Source: Frankiales bacterium (GTDB lineage Bacteria > Actinomycetota > Actinomycetes > Mycobacteriales > SCTD01). From it: a stretch of 32,938 nt of DNA. The notes under the pieces are model-generated. The model made no database searches, was not told the origin of the DNA, and worked only from the letters and a program-made list of their open reading frames with translations. How positions within the stretch are numbered: position 1 is the first letter of the stretch; each line of letters starts with the position of its first letter. The translations under genes were made by a program, and so were the position numbers. The DNA is taken from NCBI GenBank assembly GCA_025464695.1, contig JAODNQ010000167.1, positions 1-32,938 of the forward strand, written 5' to 3'. Shown here piece after piece: positions 30,688 to 32,938 of the stretch.

Positions 30688-31398
30688 GTGGCGGCGGTGC
30701 AGGTGGCGGACGGCGTCTGGCGCATCCCTACTGCGCCCGCCGACCTCGTCAACAGCTACCTGCTGTCCGGCGACGACGGCACCCTCGTCCTCGTCGACGC
30801 AGGCACCCGGGGTGCGCCGAAGGCCCTGCTCGCCGCGCTCGCCGCCCTCGGACGGCAGCCCGCCGACGTCACGCACCTGCTGCTCAGCCATGCGCACAAC
30901 GACCACGCCGGTGGGGCCCGCGCGGTCGTCGACGCCACCGGCAGCCGCGTCGCGGCCCATGAGCGCGAGGCCGTCTACCTGCGCGAGGGGCGGATGCCCG
31001 CGCCCGACCCCTTCACCCTCGGCGGGCGCCTGCTGGCGCGGCTGCCGGGCCGCGCCACCGGGTTCGCCTCGGTCGCGGTCGACGACGCCTTCCACGACGG
31101 CGACGTCCTCCCCGTCGCGGGCGGCGTGCAGGTGGTGCACACCCCCGGCCACACCCCCGGCCACTGCTCGTTCCTGCACCCCTCGAGCGGCGTGCTCGTC
31201 ACCGGTGACGCCGTGTTCAACGTCCGCGGCCTGCGGTGGTCGCTCCCGTACAGCTGCACCGACGTCGCGCTGTCGCGGAGCTCGGCTGCCGTCCTGGGCG
31301 AGCTCGACTACGAGGTCGCCGGCTTCACGCACGGGCCGCACGTGTCGGTGAGCGCGCGCGACGCGGTGCGGGCGTTCCTCGCCGGTCGGGCGTCGTGA
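30688..31398 (+). CDS. MBL-fold metallo-hydrolase
   Basis: A 236-residue protein with a complete metallo-beta-lactamase metal set: SHAHNDH (68-73), HTPGHTPGHC, VTGDAVF for the bridging Asp, and a late His in FTHGPH. The intact HxHxDH implies a two-zinc hydrolase; glyoxalase II-like and lactonase-like activities are common in this group. GTG 30688 has AGGAGG seven bases upstream. The TGA overlaps the GTG of the SGNH gene (GTGA), so the two are coupled. The substrate is not predictable. Confidence 0.9.
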   Translation: MAAVQVADGVWRIPTAPADLVNSYLLSGDDGTLVLVDAGTRGAPKALLAALAALGRQPADVTHLLLSHAHNDHAGGARAVVDATGSRVAAHEREAVYLREGRMPAPDPFTLGGRLLARLPGRATGFASVAVDDAFHDGDVLPVAGGVQVVHTPGHTPGHCSFLHPSSGVLVTGDAVFNVRGLRWSLPYSCTDVALSRSSAAVLGELDYEVAGFTHGPHVSVSARDAVRAFLAGRAS

Positions 31399-32711
31399 GC
31401 AGCACGCAGGCAGGGACAGGGAGGAGCACGCAGACAGGGACAGGGAGCAGCACGCGGGCAGGGACAGTGAGGAGCACGCAGGCAGGGTCGAGCTCGGCGG
31501 CAGGGGCAGGCGCGCGGGCCGGGACCGGGACGAGCACCTCGGTACGGGCAGGACGGCTCGCGCAGGCGGCGACGGGGCGCGCGCTCGTGCTGGTCGGGAG
31601 CCGGCTCGTGAGGGCCGCGACGGGCAGCGGGCCGCTGCTGACGGTGCAGGGCCACGCCGTCCCGCGCCCGGGCCGCCGGGCGGCCAAGGTCGCCCGCTCC
31701 CTCGCCGTCGGGCTCGGTGCGACCACGGCCCTCGTCGGCGGCACCGGAGCCCTGTTTCAGGTCGAGGCGCGGCTGGCGCGGCACTCGATCGGCCGCCCGA
31801 CGACGAAGGCCCCCGACCCGAGCGGCTGGTACGGGCCCGCCGGGGGCGACCGGCCGCCGCTGCACCTCGTGGTGGTCGGCGACTCCGCGGCCGCCGGGCT
31901 CGGCTGCGAGCGGGCCGACCAGACCCCGGGTGCCCTGCTGGCCGGCGGCATGGCGCGCGACCTCGGTCGCCAGGTCGAGCTGCGCGTCGTCGCCAGGACC
32001 GGCGCCCGCTCCGCCGCCCTCGACACCCAGGTGGGTCGCGCCCTGCGCGGACCGGTCGACGTCGCCTTCGTGCTCGTCGGCGCCAACGACGTCACCCACA
32101 AGGCGCCGGTGGCGGATGCCGCGCGCGACCTCGCCCGGGCCGTCCGCACCCTGCGGGCCGCCGGCGCCGAGGTCGTCGTCGGCACCTGCCCGGACCTCGG
32201 CTCGGTCAAGCCGGTGCTGCAGCCGCTGCGCACGTACGCGCGCTACGCCAGCCGTCGGCTGGCGGCGGCCCAGACGGTCGCCGTGGTCGAGGAGGGGGGC
32301 GTCGCGGTCTCCCTCGCCAGCCTGCTCGGCGCGGAGTTCGCCCGCGAGCCGGCCATGTGGAGCGCCGACCGCTTCCACCCCTCGGCGGAGGGGTACCGCC
32401 GCGTCGTCGACGCCGTGCTCCCGAGCCTGCTGCAGGCGGTGGGCGTCGAGATCCCGGTGATGGTGCCGCTGAGCGACTCCGTGCAGGACGTCGCGCTCGC
32501 GGCGTCGGTCGCGGCGCGCGAGCCCGGCCTGGCCGTCGAGACCGTGCCCGGCGACGACGGCATCGCCTCGGCCGGCCCCGGCCGCCTGGCCCGGCTGTCG
32601 CGACGGCTGCCCCTGGTGGGCCGCGGCGCCCCGGAGGCGAGGACCAGCGGGCCGACCTCGGAGGCGGACATCACGACCCCGGCCTCTGGCGCTCTCGACA
32701 CGGAGCCGTAA
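31395..32711 (+). CDS. SGNH/GDSL-family hydrolase (Rv1075c-like) with N-terminal octapeptide repeats
   Basis: A 438-residue protein. The esterase domain (about 155-350) has block I VVGDSAAAGLG (nucleophile Ser), block III VGANDVT and block V DRFHPSAEGY (catalytic Asp/His). A hydrophobic stretch near 98-115 (SLAVGLGATTALVGGTGALF) may anchor it. The first 32 residues come from four 8-residue repeats of the STQAGTGR type encoded by 24-bp DNA repeats. About 90 residues after the catalytic domain are low-complexity. Gene order SGNH-thiolase is also seen as Rv1075c-fadA3 in M. tuberculosis. If translation begins later, the repeats would lie in the leader; GTG 31395 overlaps the MBL stop and is the best-supported start. 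Confidence 0.88.
   Translation: MSSTQAGTGRSTQTGTGSSTRAGTVRSTQAGSSSAAGAGARAGTGTSTSVRAGRLAQAATGRALVLVGSRLVRAATGSGPLLTVQGHAVPRPGRRAAKVARSLAVGLGATTALVGGTGALFQVEARLARHSIGRPTTKAPDPSGWYGPAGGDRPPLHLVVVGDSAAAGLGCERADQTPGALLAGGMARDLGRQVELRVVARTGARSAALDTQVGRALRGPVDVAFVLVGANDVTHKAPVADAARDLARAVRTLRAAGAEVVVGTCPDLGSVKPVLQPLRTYARYASRRLAAAQTVAVVEEGGVAVSLASLLGAEFAREPAMWSADRFHPSAEGYRRVVDAVLPSLLQAVGVEIPVMVPLSDSVQDVALAASVAAREPGLAVETVPGDDGIASAGPGRLARLSRRLPLVGRGAPEARTSGPTSEADITTPASGALDTEP
31401..31496 (+). repeat. Four tandem 24-bp repeats at the start of the SGNH gene
   Basis: Units begin at 31401, 31425, 31449 and 31473 with AGCACGCAGGCAGGGACAGG-like sequence. The first three match almost throughout, and the fourth matches over its first 15 bases. 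Each unit is eight codons, so copy-number change keeps the frame. Confidence 0.9.
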
Positions 32712-32714
32712 CCT
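32709..32714 (+). promoter_or_regulatory. Possible -10 element (TAACCT) for the thiolase gene
   Basis: TAACCT fits TAnnnT, overlaps the SGNH stop codon and would give a leader of about 33 bases containing GGAG before GTG 32754. No clear -35 element is seen. Confidence 0.4.
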
Positions 32715-32753
32715 CGGGCCTACCGAACACCGTTCTACAGACCTGGAGTCCCC

Positions 32754-32938
32754 GTGCCCGAGGCAGTGATCGTCTCCACCGCGCGCTCGCCCATCGGGCG
32801 CGCCTTCAAGGGCAAGCTCGTCGACGTCCGTCCCGACGACCTCGCCGCGACCATCGTGCAGGCCGCGCTCGACAAGGTGCCGAACCTCGACCCGCACGAC
32901 ATCGACGACCTCATGCTCGGCTGCGGCCTGCCCGGCGG
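32754..32938 (+). CDS. Acetyl-CoA acetyltransferase/thiolase, N-terminal fragment (3' end outside window)
   Basis: The first 61 residues run past the window end. The opening AVIVSTARSPIGRAFKGKL is the conserved N-terminal strand and loop of thiolases, and LDPHDIDDLMLGCGLPGG matches the segment before the active-site region. The catalytic Cys and His/Cys pair lie beyond the window. The GTG start has GGAG six to seven bases upstream. Position next to an SGNH gene matches fadA3 (Rv1074c) of M. tuberculosis. Degradative versus biosynthetic role cannot be decided. Confidence 0.93.
   Translation, partial: MPEAVIVSTARSPIGRAFKGKLVDVRPDDLAATIVQAALDKVPNLDPHDIDDLMLGCGLPG

Noticed and set aside
31401..31496. 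CRISPR or attachment-site repeats
   Set aside because: They are contiguous 24-bp tandem copies in frame with the SGNH gene. No integrase or cas gene is present.

Overview
The window is very GC-rich, almost fully coding, and dominated by GTG starts and 4-base ATGA/GTGA gene overlaps. It carries a mycothiol S-conjugate amidase gene (mca). Together these point to a high-GC actinobacterium; the genus cannot be named from the sequence alone. No tRNA, rRNA, transposase, integrase or CRISPR array was seen, and no stretch longer than about 190 bases lacks a gene or gene remnant.

Layout: (1) 1-2248 is a housekeeping block: the 3' end of a ribosome-rescue hydrolase (ArfB type), a small membrane protein, mca, a DUF4307 membrane protein and greA. 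(2) 2252-3842 holds a VOC protein and threonine ammonia-lyase ilvA, facing each other. (3) 3847-14183 is a tightly coupled minus-strand operon. In transcription order it encodes a divergent inositol-3-phosphate synthase, an HD-type protein, a methyltransferase, a Gfo/Idh/MocA oxidoreductase, a zinc-ribbon metallo-beta-lactamase-fold protein, a YcaO protein, a TIM-barrel sugar isomerase, a GT4 glycosyltransferase, a PIG-L deacetylase and a second GT4. It runs almost directly into ilvA. This is the strongest candidate for an undescribed pathway. (4) 14281-19101 holds a FIST sensor-type protein and, divergently, a MoxR-like AAA ATPase / small membrane protein / VWA protein operon. (5) 19113-27351, minus strand, is a complete branched-chain-amino-acid-type ABC transporter (livK-H-M-G-F order) flanked by a zinc-knuckle membrane protein downstream and, upstream, a secreted wall-type protein and a secreted caspase-fold protein. 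(6) 27403-32938 holds metB, a probable lycopene-cyclase remnant, a DUF3592 protein, cbs, an MBL hydrolase, an SGNH hydrolase and the start of a thiolase.

Blocks 1 and 6 correspond in content to one contiguous region of Mycobacterium tuberculosis (fadA3, Rv1075c SGNH, cbs, metB, greA, Rv1081c, mca, Rv1083). About 25 kb (blocks 2-5) therefore appears to sit between metB and greA here.

How the operon's genes could cooperate: the Ino1-like enzyme could supply an inositol phosphate. One GT4 could attach an acetylated amino sugar, the PIG-L enzyme could deacetylate it, and the second GT4 could extend it, in the style of the first steps of mycothiol synthesis. The oxidoreductase, isomerase, methyltransferase, HD protein, MBL protein and ATP-dependent YcaO protein would then modify the scaffold. 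This scheme is inference. No precursor peptide gene fits between these overlapping genes, so a ribosomal-peptide role for YcaO is not supported locally.
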